A stretch of 64,000 nt of DNA from Panonychus citri. Lineage: Eukaryota > Arthropoda > Arachnida > Trombidiformes > Tetranychidae. Under the pieces are notes generated by a model. That model did not search any database. It saw nothing but the letters and a program-made list of their open reading frames with translations, and was not told the origin of the DNA. The stretch is from the NCBI RefSeq assembly GCF_014898815.1, contig NW_026515541.1:744001-808000 (forward strand), written 5' to 3'. The first letter of the stretch is position 1. Each line of letters starts with the position of its first letter. Positions 53,601 to 64,000 of the stretch are shown here, piece after piece. A program made the translations under genes and the position numbers.

Positions 53601-56400
53601 ATGGACTTCATGTTGCTGAGTGATGATGATGATGACGACAGGTAAGAATCACTTTGTCTTCTTCTGCTTTTTTTATTCACCTTTTTCTCTCATCTTTGTG
53701 TTTGTGTTTGTCTGTTCTGGTTTCTTGTTATCCATTTTCTTTTTTTCTTTTTCATTTGTTGTAATTCTGGTTCTTATTAACACACCCTTTCTTTACCTTA
53801 TTTCTATCTTTTCTTTTATCCTGCTGTAGTCTTACTATTGTTCCTCCAAGAAAGCGTCACATCAAGAGGAGAATCATGTCATCAGATGAATCGGATGGTG
53901 ATGATATTGAGGTTATTTCTTCTCATTTTGATAGAGAAAGTCAATCAAATGAAAGGAGTAAAAGGGCTAAAACACCTTCCAAGAAGATGAGAACTATTAG
54001 ATTATCGGATTCATCTGATTCTGAAGAAGAGAATGAAAAAAATAGTGAGACTAGTGACTCCAATTATTCTGATGAATCGAAAGCTTTTGAAGAGAAAAGT
54101 GAAGAATCTCTGGATGTAGATTCTGATGTTTATGGAAGCAACTCTTCAAAATCTCCCACAGCAGAAGAGGAAGTAGCAGAAGATGACATTTTGGATGCAT
54201 TTAAAAGTTCTGATGAGGAGGAAGATCTACCTCCTGATCCCTCGGCGCCAGAAGATTTGGACGATGATGAAGATTATGATGATATCGTGGGTGAAAGTTC
54301 TGATGAGGAAGATGAGATCGCTATTACATCTTCATTGGAAGCAAGTAAAATGACCTTAAGGGCAAAAGTGTTATCCTACCTGGAAGAAGCAAGTGCAGCT
54401 GATCTACTTATTATTCCAGGAGTTTCAAAGAAAAAGGCTCAATGTATTATGGGTTTAAGACCTTTCGCTAACTGGATGGACCTGATAACCAAAATTAGAT
54501 GTGAAAAGTCATTAAGCATTGATCTTATTGATGATTGTAAAGAAGTGGTGAAAAGTCATGCAGCCATCACGAAACTTTTAGGTGAATGTGAGAAAATTTC
54601 AGAAAAAATGAGCGAGACTGTTGAGAAATTGGAACCCGCTGTACAGCCAAAGATTCTTAATCAATCAATGTCATTAGCAAATTATCAATTGATTGGCCTC
54701 AATTGGTTAGTTTTATTATACAAGCGGAATATCAATGGTATTCTGGCTGATGAAATGGGTCTTGGAAAGACCATTCAAGTTATCGCTCTATTGGCTTACC
54801 TAAGAGAAAATTGCAAGAATAAAGGACCTCATTTAATTGTTGTTCCATCATCAACATTGGAAAATTGGCAAAGAGAATTTGAGACTTGGTGTGAGCCCAT
54901 TCAAGTTGTTCTTTATCACGGATCAATGGACTACAGAGCTCAACTGAGGAATCAAATGGCAACCAAAAAAATTAAATTCGATGTGATTCTTACCACTTAC
55001 AATCTTGTCGGGAATCCAGATGATAAGCGTTTCCTGAAGCGGGTTCCAATTCAGTATATTGTCTTTGACGAAGCTCATATGCTTAAGAATATGAAAACCA
55101 ATAGATTTGGTAATTTAATCTCACTTCGAGCCAAACATCGACTTCTACTCACAGGTACTCCAGTTCAAAACAATCTACTCGAATTGATGTCCCTTCTTTT
55201 CTTTACAATGCCAACATTTTTCTCAAGTAAACTAACCCACCTACAGAATCTATTTAAAAATCGTGAGGGTGAGACAACATTTGAGAAAGATCGAGTGGAC
55301 CAAGCAAAACGTATTCTTAAACCGTTTGTCCTTCGTCGACTTAAAGTTAATGTTCTTAAACAATTGCCCAACAAGACGGAACATATTAAAAAGTGCCCCA
55401 TGGAAAATGAGCAAGAATTCAAGTATATGGAACTCGTTGAAAATTATACTCGAGAGTATCGATACAGTGGGAAAAATATTTACGAAAATGGTGGTGACGA
55501 ACCTGATGAGAGTTTTGTCAAGTACCGAAAGGGAGCAGCCATGTTGATGGAATTAAGGAAGGCAGCTAATCATCCACTTCTACTGAGAAGATATTACGAT
55601 CTGAGTAAACTTCGAGAAATGGCCAAGATCATCGTAAAAGAACCAGCTCATCGTGATGCCAGAGTTGATTATGTCTTTGAAGACATGGAAGTGATGAATG
55701 ATTTTGAACTTCACAATTTATGTTGTAAACATCAATCATTAGAGAGATTTAGATTAACCAATGATTTTATCCTTAATTCTGGTAAATTCAAAGCCCTTGA
55801 CGATTTACTGCCTTTCTTTAAGAAACGAAACCAAAGAGTTCTGATTTTCAGTCAATTCGTCATGATGCTTGATATTATGGCAGAATATCTTAAAATAAGG
55901 AATCACAAGTTCCTTAGATTAGATGGTCAAACCAAAGTTTCAGATCGATTAGCGCTCATCGATCAATACACAGAAGATGATAACATTTTTATCTTCCTTC
56001 TTTCCACTCGAGCTGGAGGACTTGGTATCAATTTAACTGCTGCCAATGTGGTCATAATCCATGATATCGATTTCAATCCATATAATGACAAACAAGCGGA
56101 GGATCGATGTCACCGAATGGGTCAAGATGAACCGGTTGAAATTTATCGATTAATATCTGAGAATAGTGTCGAAGAGGGAATGATCAAAATTTGTGATGAA
56201 AAACTCAAATTAGGAGAAGACATTTACGTTAAAACGGGCGAAAAGTCAAGTAAGTGTCGTGAACTTATTCCAATTTATTACTTTATATCTTCACCAATAA
56301 ATTCTAATGTTTTGTTTTTTTTCCTCTAATTTCCTCATTCACAGTTCGAGATGATTCCAAGGATATCAAGACACTTCTACGTCGAACTTTGGGCATTTAA
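53601..56400 (+). CDS. SMARCAD1: SMARCAD1/Etl1 (Fun30-type) SNF2 chromatin remodeller
   Basis: Exons 53601-53641, 53830-56249 and 56345-56400 join in phase to 838 residues. Exon 1 encodes MDFMLLSDDDDDD. A long acidic, Ser-rich N-terminus follows (to about residue 175), then a predicted helical region (AADLLIIPGVSKKKAQCIM). The ATPase starts at about 297 (NYQLIGLNWLV) with Walker A DEMGLGKTIQ (about 321), TTYN, DEAHMLKN (about 427), LLLTGTPVQNN, and in the second lobe FSQFVMMLDIM, LRLDGQT, LLSTRAGGLGINL and DRCHRMGQ. The protein ends RRTLGI. Family members slide and evict nucleosomes, keep heterochromatin through replication and help DNA-end resection. A CUE domain cannot be identified by eye. 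Its final exon has a duplicated copy at 58806-59026. Confidence 0.94.
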
Positions 56401-57298
56401 AGTGTTTCGAGAATCAAGATCAATCTATTTACTTGTTTTTTTCTACCTCTAAAAAGATCCCTCAATAAGTGATGTACTTATCTTAATTACTTTGCGAATG
56501 TGATTATTTTTTTACAATCTATTCTTTCAATTATTATTATTTTCATCTCATGTCACCAACAATTGGTGTTCATTGATCTTTAGTTGAATTTAATTATCAT
56601 CTAAATCTTATGTTATCAATTTATCTCAATGTGACTTGCCCTTTGAATTTGGTATTTACAACTTATAAATCTAATTGGAAGCCAATGGATTAATCTGTTA
56701 CTTCATTTGACTCATCTATTATTATTAAATACGATTTATGATCACCAATTGTGTCAATTAATTGATCAAAAGTCTAAATTGTTAAAAGTCCCACGTGACC
56801 GATATTAACTGTACTGTATTTATTTACAAATTTCTCATCTTAATTTTGATAAAATTTTCAACTATTCAAACGCTTTTATTATTAATGGACGATTAATTCA
56901 TTCCAATGGCCAATCAGTAATATAAAAGTTTTCGTTCTTATCACATTTTAACTCAGAATATCAATTAAACCCAAGAACCAAATTCTTGATTATACAAAAC
57001 AATCAAATGAATCTTCAGAATAAGAAATCATAACCATTAAACTCGTGTTTAACTTTTTTTCATTGCTTTAATTATCTTATTATTATTAATATCCCATATA
57101 CATGTACATAGATAATTAATACCCTCGGTAATTAGGAAAATCTAAATCAACATAAGCATTCAGGGTAAAATTGACTGTAATTCACTGCCAATTCAGTAAA
57201 AAACACGAGACTTTTGAACATAACACTAAACAGAGCCATACATACAGACCAGGACGGGACCAGGATGTAGGACCAGATCCAGCACCATCTCCAAGAAC
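56401..57298. other. Intergenic region between convergent genes
   Basis: 3' UTR of SMARCAD1, then AT-rich DNA. The stretch at about 56925-57020 (aaaagttttcgtt ... cttgattatacaaaacaatc) resembles 59985-60090, marking an outer part of the repeated unit of the small-protein array. Confidence 0.5.
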
Positions 57299-57568
57299 TT
57301 AATTACTGAGAGCACCACCCACAGTCGGCATTTTATTTACAGCAGAAGTATTTATAGGACCACGAGGACCAACATAATCAGCCGCAGAATTGGAATAGAA
57401 TTCATCCAATGCTGGTCCATCAGGAATGAACATATTCACAAGAGAAGATGTTTCATCAGTATGTTTACCAGTGATAGAGCTTTCATCAGTTTTCTCCATG
57501 TTTATGAACGAAAAAATTGACAATATGATAACACATAAAGTAAAAGCTGAGATTTTGGTGAAGTTCAT
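57299..57568 (-). CDS. Small secreted protein, array member 1
   Basis: Starting at MNFTKISAF (57568), the protein is 89 residues. Residues 1-21 (FTLCVIILSIFSFINM) form a signal peptide very like that of the plus-strand gene at 58092 (FTLCVIFLVFSFINI). An upstream in-frame ATG would add eight residues (MKPLIKLI) and weaken the signal, so I prefer the second. The mature part is acidic and Ser/Thr-rich with VGPRGPINTSA and no cysteine. Function unknown. Confidence 0.65.
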   Translation of the reverse strand: MNFTKISAFTLCVIILSIFSFINMEKTDESSITGKHTDETSSLVNMFIPDGPALDEFYSNSAADYVGPRGPINTSAVNKMPTVGGALSN

Positions 57569-57689
57569 GATTAACTTTATTAACGGTTTCAATTTTATAA
57601 TTAATATATCAGTGATAATATCAATATCTTTGTGTCTAGCAAATGCTACTTTTTACTATCAATACATCGTTTGTCAATTTACTAGTGAA

Positions 57690-58091
57690 AAATTTAATTA
57701 ATCAGCTTCGTAAACAATGATCTAATTTACCCGTGCCATGTCAATAGAATCGGAAAAAAACATTTATTTTCTGAATACTCACTATTATAAGGTTAAGGTA
57801 ATCACATGATAAACTCATCAGTACAGAGTAGTTGTTAGTTAAACAAAACTCTCGACAAAATCGTAGTCTCTAAAGTATTGAAGTTAATTAAATCCGCTAT
57901 CTGTGTGACTATTTAATTTGCCACAAAAGCAGATTCTCAATGTTATTATCTAGTGAAACGTGAATATTAAAATCAAGTGAAACTTTCATATAAAATGAGT
58001 ATACATTTGATTGTAACTTTAGTTTAATTTTTGCTTTTAGTTAATAGTCATAACTGAGCGAGTTCAATTGTAATTGTGAAAAAAGTTCATC
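57690..58091. promoter_or_regulatory. Upstream block shared by the small-protein array
   Basis: This block (catgtcaataga, aacaaaactc, then a TATA-like catataaaatg near 57988, atttgattgtaac and the ATG) resembles 59530-60407 before the 60408 gene, in the same order. The conservation of upstream DNA as well as of signal peptides shows that whole units were duplicated. The TATA-like site lies about 100 bp before the ATG. Confidence 0.55.
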
Positions 58092-58505
58092 ATGAATTTC
58101 ATCAAATGTTCAACATTTACTTTATGCGTGATATTTTTAGTTTTCTCGTTTATAAACATCGTTAGAACAGATAAAATTAATCAACCGCAGGAAGAATTGC
58201 ATTCACAGGATGTAAAAAATGCGATGATGAATGGCATGACTGGTGAATTACCTTTATTGAATGGTGGTTGGGATGATGGTAATGATAAAGGTGATGGTTT
58301 CGGGAGCTGGGGTGCTGGTAATGTTCAACGTGATAGTAATGAGATTGAGCCAAAATTTGATCTTAAGGATCTAAGTAACTCAAGTACTTTGCAGATGATT
58401 TCCATGACGCCACAACAAGAAAATCAATTTTCTAAATTAAACAAAACTGTCTTGAATAGCAAATTCATTAATGAAATAAGCGCGCTTACATCTATGTTTG
58501 CTTAA
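58092..58505 (+). CDS. Small secreted protein, array member 2
   Basis: Single exon, 137 residues. Signal peptide MNFIKCSTFTLCVIFLVFSF, then a Gly/Asp-rich middle (NGGWDDGNDKGDGFGSWGAG) and a helical-looking C-terminus (QQENQFSKLNKTVL). No cysteine in the mature part. A TATA-like site lies about 100 bp upstream. It is related to the genes at 57568 (-) and 60408 (+) by signal peptide and flanks, while the mature parts differ strongly. Candidate secreted, salivary or silk-gland product; no family recognised. Confidence 0.75.
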   Translation: MNFIKCSTFTLCVIFLVFSFINIVRTDKINQPQEELHSQDVKNAMMNGMTGELPLLNGGWDDGNDKGDGFGSWGAGNVQRDSNEIEPKFDLKDLSNSSTLQMISMTPQQENQFSKLNKTVLNSKFINEISALTSMFA

Positions 58506-58805
58506 TCCAATAAAGTCTCTACTACAAGTGCTGGTTTTGATAGTCGTGCTTAGATTCGATATGGTGGCAATAAACAGACTCATAATCTAAATTCATTATG
58601 AATAACATGAAGATCTGTTCATATTAAAACATTTGTTGATTCATATTTTTCAGGTTATCAAAGATTCTGATTGTATAAACTAAAGAAATTTAACAATTTG
58701 ATTTGATATTTTCACGTAACTAACCCTCTAGAACATTAATTATTAACTACGCGATACTTTTAACGTTGAACTTTATCCGCATCATTGGATCTAAATTGAT
58801 CAAGT

Positions 58806-59026
58806 AAACTTATTCCAATTGATTACTTTATACCTTCACCAATAAATTCTAATAGTTTAACGTTTTTTTCTCTCATCTCCTCACTTACAGTTCGAGATGG
58901 TTCCAAGGATATCAAGACACTTCTACTTCGAACTTTGGGCATTTAAAGTGTTTCGAGAATCAAGATCAATCTATTTACTTGTTTTTTTCTAATACCTCTA
59001 AAAAGATCCCTCAATAAGTGATGTAG
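58806..59026 (+). pseudogene. Copied SMARCAD1 3' end (last intron, last exon, start of 3' UTR)
   Basis: Matches 56258-56475 almost throughout, including the cacttacag acceptor, the last exon with its stop (58890-58945; RDGSKDIKTLLLRTLGI) and agtgtttcgagaatcaagat downstream. Two missense changes are visible in the exon. The copy starts within the tail of exon 2 and ends at agtgatgta, four bases before the palindromes. It cannot make SMARCAD1 by itself. Confidence 0.93.
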
Positions 59027-59030
59027 CTGA

Positions 59031-59100
59031 AGCTTTGTAACGATCATGATCGTTACAAAGCTATTGTTATTGAATTAATAGATGCATCTATTAATTCAAT
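59031..59100. repeat. Two adjacent perfect 32-bp palindromes
   Basis: 59031-59062 is perfectly self-complementary (left half agctttgtaacgatca). After a six-base spacer, 59069-59100 is a second, unrelated perfect palindrome (left half attgaattaatagatg). Neither extends further. They lie exactly between the copied SMARCAD1 end and the chimeric silk-like frame. Confidence 0.98.
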
Positions 59101-59107
59101 CGATGTC

Positions 59108-59257
59108 ATGTCAATAAAAGAATCTCAAAAAAAATATTCAACATTTACTTTATGCGTCATAATATTTGCTGGTGCTGGTTATGGTCAAGGCTCTGGTGCC
59201 GGTGCTGGCACTTTTGCTATTGGAGCTGGTGGGGCTGGCGCTGCTGCAGGTAGATAA
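59108..59257 (+). CDS. Chimeric Gly/Ala-rich (silk-like) small ORF, probably a rearranged array member
   Basis: ATG at 59108 opens 49 codons: MSIKESQKKYSTFTLCVIIF, then AGAGYGQGSGAGAG and a Gly/Ala tail ending AAAGR-stop. STFTLCVII is the array's signal-peptide core, and the first ten codons come from sequence that is non-coding upstream DNA in the sister units (catgtcaata). So a deletion seems to have joined upstream DNA to the signal core, and the mature part is fibroin-like. Without a normal n-region it may not be secreted. It could be a pseudogene or a truncated silk-type gene. Confidence 0.45.
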   Translation: MSIKESQKKYSTFTLCVIIFAGAGYGQGSGAGAGTFAIGAGGAGAAAGR

Positions 59258-60407
59258 GTTTCTGGTTCTTATGTTTCTGAGTACTAAATATTTTTACCTG
59301 GGGTTATTTCTGCTTTTGCTTTTTTTTTGCTAGCTCTTGTACTCAACGTTCCTTCTCATCTCATATATTTCTATGGTTTACTCTTTCATTTGTTGGTGAT
59401 CGAGTTTATAAATAAATTTAATAATCGTTTATTTGTGATAAACTGTTGAAAACGAGACTCATATTATAAATAAATCGCTTCTTAGTTTACTGATGAGAAA
59501 AGTTTTTTTTGTTATTCAAAAAGTTACTGATTGATCAGCTTTGTAAGAATGATCTATTTTATCCATGTCATGTCAATAATAGAATAACAATTAAAAACAT
59601 TAAACGTTAACATTCTTTCTGAATAATCATATCCATAAGATAACTATTACTATTAATACTTGATAATCGTATAGCTGGATTTTAATTCTATTGATTCGTT
59701 TAAACAAAACTCGTAGCAAAATCGAAGCCTCTGAAATGCTAATTGAATCAACTTTACCGTTCAAAAGATTATTTCATTTGTGTGAATATACTACTGCACA
59801 TAAGCACTTCTAGACTAACAACATCAAGTGAAAATTGAATAAAAACTGGTTCGATTCAAGTTGGAATATTTCTGTCAATTTACAAGCTAATTTTTACTTA
59901 TTTAGTTTTTTCATTTTTTATGAATAATTATTGATAATCAGAATAGTTTAATGAGCTCGTGCTTGATCGTCAATTAATAATAGAAAAGTTTTCGTTTTCA
60001 AAAACTATTATATTTCAACTCGAAGTATCATTTAGTACCAAATGACAATTTCTTGATCGTACAAAAAAATCAAAGAAACATTTTCAGTGATATATGCTAT
60101 GAGTCATAGTGACGCGACACTTGAATGGTACGAGTTTGAGCAATACTCAATGAGGATGTCGATTCGTCGATTGACTTTCGTGAAAACAACGTTTAAACCT
60201 TCTATTTATTCAGATAAGGAGGATTTTTGTTCAATCAACAAAACGATGACTCTATTTATATGACTGTATAACTTAACACATCAGCAATTTCTGTATCAAA
60301 AAGTGAAAATATCATGTAAAAAGAGTATTAATTTGATTGTGATCTTAGTTCGTTTTATCACTAATACTATTAATAGTCAATCAGCATTGTGAATTTGAAA
60401 ATTTATC
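59258..60407. other. Non-coding part of the array, upstream of member 3
   Basis: 59530-60407 resembles 57690-58091 piece by piece, expanded by other sequence that includes the block related to 56925-57020. 59260-59530 shows nothing coding. Confidence 0.5.
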
Positions 60408-60626
60408 ATGAGTTGCACCAAGTTTTCCACTTTTATTTTATTTTTAACTGTGTTGAAAATTTTCTCGTTCAATAACGTCGTAATATCACAAGAAAGGCCT
60501 AATTCTGCTCACCTCGCTGCTAAACTTACTCAGAGTGTTAAAGTCCCGACCATCAAGCATAGTGGAGGTAACGTCACATCACAAAATGGTACAAATGGTG
60601 TTGATTATACATGGTTCATGAAATAA
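60408..60626 (+). CDS. Small secreted protein, array member 3
   Basis: 72 residues from the ATG at 60408. The signal peptide (MSCTKFSTFILFLTVLKIFSFNNV) and the 120 bp upstream resemble the 58092 gene. The mature part has GGNVTSQNGTNGVDYTWFMK with two N-glycosylation sequons. It is much shorter than member 2; the following frame (to about 60690) is stop-rich, so this could be truncated. Confidence 0.55.
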   Translation: MSCTKFSTFILFLTVLKIFSFNNVVISQERPNSAHLAAKLTQSVKVPTIKHSGGNVTSQNGTNGVDYTWFMK

Positions 60627-61246
60627 GACAACTCGTAACTATGTTTGCTCAAGTAAACGCGAATGAAGTTAAGGCTGGTAAAAATTGACATGGCGATGGC
60701 TATTCAAGAAATCGAAGTTCTAAATACAAAATAACATGATGATTGGTTCATTCATTTCCATGTGTCAATCCAAACTTATCCCATATGTTGATTACTGAAT
60801 TGTTAGTGAATTGCAATAAATTTTTTCTTGGATAAATATGTTGTTTCATATTATTCTTATTATCGAAGCTCATAATCATTATTTCTTGATTTACAAATTG
60901 ATTCAATTTAAGCCCCTTAATGGTAACCAAGTGTGACTATTAAAAGATTATGAAAATTGTCCACCGAGAAAATGTGACTTGCAAAATTTTGTATAATCAA
61001 AATTAATACGCTGATTCCAAAACTAGAAAGCATAATTTTTGGTATGACTTTCACTCTTTCACGATAATTCGGTTGATTAAAGTTCTTACAGGAGATCGTC
61101 ATTCCAATGGCGAGGTTCATGGAAATTGGTACGATTGAAGTTGGAATATTTTTATCAATTTACAAACCGATTTTATTTAAGTCGTTTAATTTAATAATTA
61201 TCATGAATAACAATTAACAATCAATATGATTTTCTGGAGAAAAGTA
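60627..61246. other. Intergenic; contains a fourth remnant of the array's flank
   Basis: 61118-61215 (ggtacgattgaagttggaat ... tgaataac) resembles 59850-59945 of the upstream block, so the array once reached further or was broken here. Short minus-strand frames at 60748-61120 are not supported as genes. Confidence 0.45.
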
Positions 61247-62163
61247 CTAACAGTTTTGTTGTGTTGTCATGAAGCGAGATGGAAGTTGAGACAAACCAAG
61301 TGATTGTAATTCACTTTTAAGTTTGTCAATTGTATCAGCCGGTAGAGTTGATTGTCGGGAGAGGATCCAAGCATCATCTGAGTTAAACAACAAACAATTT
61401 ACATGAAATTAAATGTTAACCTTTTTCAGTATTGAATACTGATCACTAATTGTTAGTATTATGTTAATAGACTAGTACTTACTGATATTGAAGAGACCCA
61501 AGATATCGTTACATGAGACAATTAAAGCGTAATTGGTGTAATCAGTATCAACGACCCAATATTGAGCTGCTGGAGAAACTGTTTCGAGAAAACAATTCAT
61601 TGATTATTATCTATGAATTTTTAATAACAAACAATTAAAAAAATTAATACACTTACGAGGGAAAAACTTGACAGCCAAAACATTGTCCTTGTCAGTTGGT
61701 TTTCCAGTACCAACATTGAAAACTGATTTATCTTGATTATTGATTCCACTGTTGTTTACAACCACATTACCAGTCGATTGTTCAAGTTTGTAATTAGCTT
61801 GGACACATCGTTGACCTTTTTCAAAGATCAAATTGGTTCGTTCAATTTCATACCAGGTACCAAGGAACTGGTCAACAATTAAGCATATGATTATTTTCTC
61901 GGACTAAATTAGTCACAATTTAATTTTCTTACCTCATTGATTTTAAATGGTTCAGCCAAAGATTTAGTCTCTGGACATTTACCTGGTGTAACACTTTGAG
62001 CGATCTCATTTAAATTGGGTAATTGTAAATTAGTGTAATTAAATAGATTGGGAAGTAATTGTTGAATCTGTTTGATTAATTGTTGTGGATCTAATTGAGC
62101 TGGAGCAGCCAATGTTGAGGTAACAAGGGCCAAAGTAAAAACATTGATCAAAATAAATTTCAT
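61247..62163 (-). CDS. Apolipoprotein D-like lipocalin
   Basis: Four exons, 62163-61933, 61867-61657, 61578-61483 and 61377-61247, join in phase to 222 residues. Signal peptide MKFILINVFTLALVTSTLAA; then an unusual leader of about 50 residues (QQLIKQIQQLLPNLFNYTNL) before the lipocalin fold. Lipocalin motifs: FLGTWYEIERTNLIFEKG (GxW motif), CVQANYKL, QYWVVDTDYTNYALIVSC (the ApoD-type TDY block) and ILSRQSTLP. It ends TTQQNC. The four cysteines in the domain could form the two ApoD disulfides. Such proteins carry lipids or pigments in hemolymph. A TATA-like ttatatatt lies about 90 bp upstream of the ATG (62253-62262, minus). Confidence 0.92.
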
Positions 62164-63087
62164 CTTTAACGATTTTGATTCACTTCAATCCGCTGACAAT
62201 TACAGTTGACAAGTTGACAATTAACTAACTACAATCAACTCGCTTCCATGTAAATATATAAAGTCCATGTAATTATTGCTTGTCATTGCTACTCTTTGTT
62301 TACAGAGTATCTTAGCTATTAATAATTGCTAGGTAATTGTTACACTTGGAAAAGGGTAAAAAATTACAAGTACAATTTAAGAGCAACAATACTAGACAAT
62401 CAACTGGTAAAACTTATGATTGTAATTAGCTGATTGTGATTCTCGGAAAAAAGTAATCACTTTGTATCTGTTATCAAGAGTAATATGATTTACAAATCAA
62501 TTTGAAATCTTTATTTTAAGTTAGTCAAATAAATCATGTTATGTTTCTAACTGATTTAATCTGATTAACTTGATTTTTTACCCCATCAGCCACAATCAAC
62601 CAGATAATTAACTGTAGCAATCATTAGATTTGGGTTTGTTGGTTATCATTGTTGGTTTTTTTCCTGATTAACTGATTCATCAACTGATTGAATTAATCTG
62701 TATATTAATTTTTTCATCAGTTAAGTCATTGCAGGGGAAACAATTAACTGATTGTTTGCAGGTTCAAGGTTTTTTATTTATATTGTTGTTGTTTCAATGA
62801 TAGACTGATTGATTTGATTCAGTTTGAAAATTATCAAGGATTGAAAGTTATGGAAACATAACTCAAGGATTGACAATTAACAATGTTTTTAATTTGTATT
62901 GTTGATATTAATTAATTGTTTGAATATAATGGTTACCGAGAGATGGAAAAGTTTTTAATTATATCAACACATCAATCAAAGGTTATCCTTTTGATAGTTT
63001 ATTAAGCATAACTGATAATTACCGAATCAGTTAAATTGACAGTTAACGGATAAAGTCACAGTTAATCAGGAATTAACAAAGACAATA
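62164..63087. other. Divergent intergenic region between lipocalin and protease genes
   Basis: AT-rich; the lipocalin TATA is near 62253-62262. Nothing else is supported. Confidence 0.5.
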
Positions 63088-64000
63088 ATGAAAATTATAA
63101 TCAAGTTAATTGTTTGCCTCTCAATTGCTGAATCATTTATTTCAGCAGCTCCAACAACAAGTGAAAAAGATTGTGGTGAGTATTGTTATTTGTTCAATTT
63201 AACCAGAATTTTTAAAATTAAAACAATCAACTAATTACCACGAAAAAATTAACTAATTTCAGTTTGTGGGAGTGAAGTGATTAAATCGAGGATCCGAAAT
63301 GGACACAAAGTCAAAGGTAACAAATACCCTTGGATGGTTCAACTCAAGTAAGTTAATCAAATGAATACAAGTAGAGTTTACAATCTGATTAATTGTTATA
63401 ATTGATTCAGATCGTATACTGATCGAGATGAAAGTGAATACTTTCAATGTGGTGGCACATTGATTGACAATCAACACATAATTACCGCCGCTCATTGTTT
63501 TGAAAAAGATGATGGATCTTTCCTTGAAGCTAAGGATGTTGATGTTTACATGGGGACCAAGAACTTTATTGAAGAAGATGAAGATGAAGCTTATTCAGTT
63601 GAGAAGCTCTGGATTGACCCTAAATATGACGGTGACTCCTTGGGTAATGATTTCGCCATTATAACTCTGGCGGAAAAAGTTGATTTCACTCGGCACATTG
63701 GACCGATTTGTTTACCCACGACAGACGAAGGAGCCGATCAGTTTACCATTGCTGGTTGGGGCAAGACAAGTTCAGGTAAAAATGCTCATTCTGCTACTAG
63801 ATTGATGGAGGCTGTGGTCAATTTAGTTCCAAGTAAGTGTTGATTTTTTTATTAATTATTTTCAGTTTGTTGTTATTTCTGACTAGTAAATGGGTTTACT
63901 TACTGTTTTTTACTAAGGGGATGAATGTGAACAATTGGCACTTAATTGGTTGGAAAAAACTGAGCCCGATGCGGTGAAATCACCTGATTTCAATGTAACC
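63088..64000 (+). CDS. Trypsin-like serine protease (S1), partial at window end
   Basis: Exons 63088-63175, 63263-63347, 63411-63832 and 63918 to the edge join in phase. Signal peptide MKIIIKLIVCLSIAESFISA. A short propeptide with Cys (KDCVCGSEVIKSR) precedes IRNGHKVKGNKYPWMVQL; cleavage after Arg would give an N-terminus IRNG in place of the usual IVGG. The catalytic His is in TAAHC and the Asp in NDFAIITL. IGPICLP and IAGWGKTSSG follow. The catalytic Ser and the specificity pocket lie beyond the window, so specificity is unknown. Secreted digestive or allergen-type mite proteases have this layout. Confidence 0.93.

Overview
The window is nuclear DNA of an arthropod, most likely a mite or other chelicerate. 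It is AT-rich, with split genes, GT-AG introns from about 60 bp to several kb, and intergenic DNA crowded with short words such as caattaa and aattgtt. Several proteins are metazoan-specific: Frizzled, a FERM-PDZ tyrosine phosphatase, DEG/ENaC channels, MAM/LDLa receptors and neuropeptide precursors. The species is inference only. I found no tRNA, rRNA, CRISPR array or intact transposon.

Layout. 1-1016 (-): N-terminal part of a Frizzled-4-like Wnt receptor that leaves the window. 3774-4682 (-): secreted 16-cysteine protein. 6520-9621 (+): two-exon calcitonin-like neuropeptide precursor with a recent 496-bp tandem duplication in its intron. 12236-23779 (-): PTPN4/Ptpmeg, rebuilt from 17 exons with no frame conflict. 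26036-27313 (-): secreted Ser/Thr/Arg-rich protein whose ATG lies alone before an intron. 28540-29795 (-): decayed copy of the MAM/LDLa gene with an ABCE1 fragment inside. 32316-33826 (+): precursor of a single FIGVR-amide (tachykinin- or natalisin-type) peptide. 34.1-36.4 kb: old repeats and remnants. 37377-45356 (+): 2,548-residue membrane protein with 12 MAM and 6 LDLa modules. 46102-47575 (+): DEG/ENaC subunit with a perfect 362-bp tandem duplication of its upstream region and first exon. 47830-49434 (-): ABCE1 cut off inside NBD2. 51086-52868 (+): CDKL1/4-type kinase. 53601-56400 (+): SMARCAD1/Etl1 remodeller. 57.3-61.2 kb: array of small secreted proteins with a copied SMARCAD1 3' end, two perfect 32-bp palindromes and a silk-like chimeric ORF. 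61247-62163 (-): apolipoprotein D-like lipocalin. 63088-64000 (+): start of a trypsin-like protease.

The genes do not form one pathway. Frizzled, Ptpmeg, CDKL, SMARCAD1 and ABCE1 are conserved cell machinery. The two neuropeptide precursors, the channel and the secreted proteins suit signalling, sensory or secretory roles. The main theme of the window is local duplication: two recent tandem duplications, an inverted decayed gene copy, a copied gene end and a diverging small-gene array. Exon joins were inferred by eye from splice sites, reading phase and family similarity; no searches were run.
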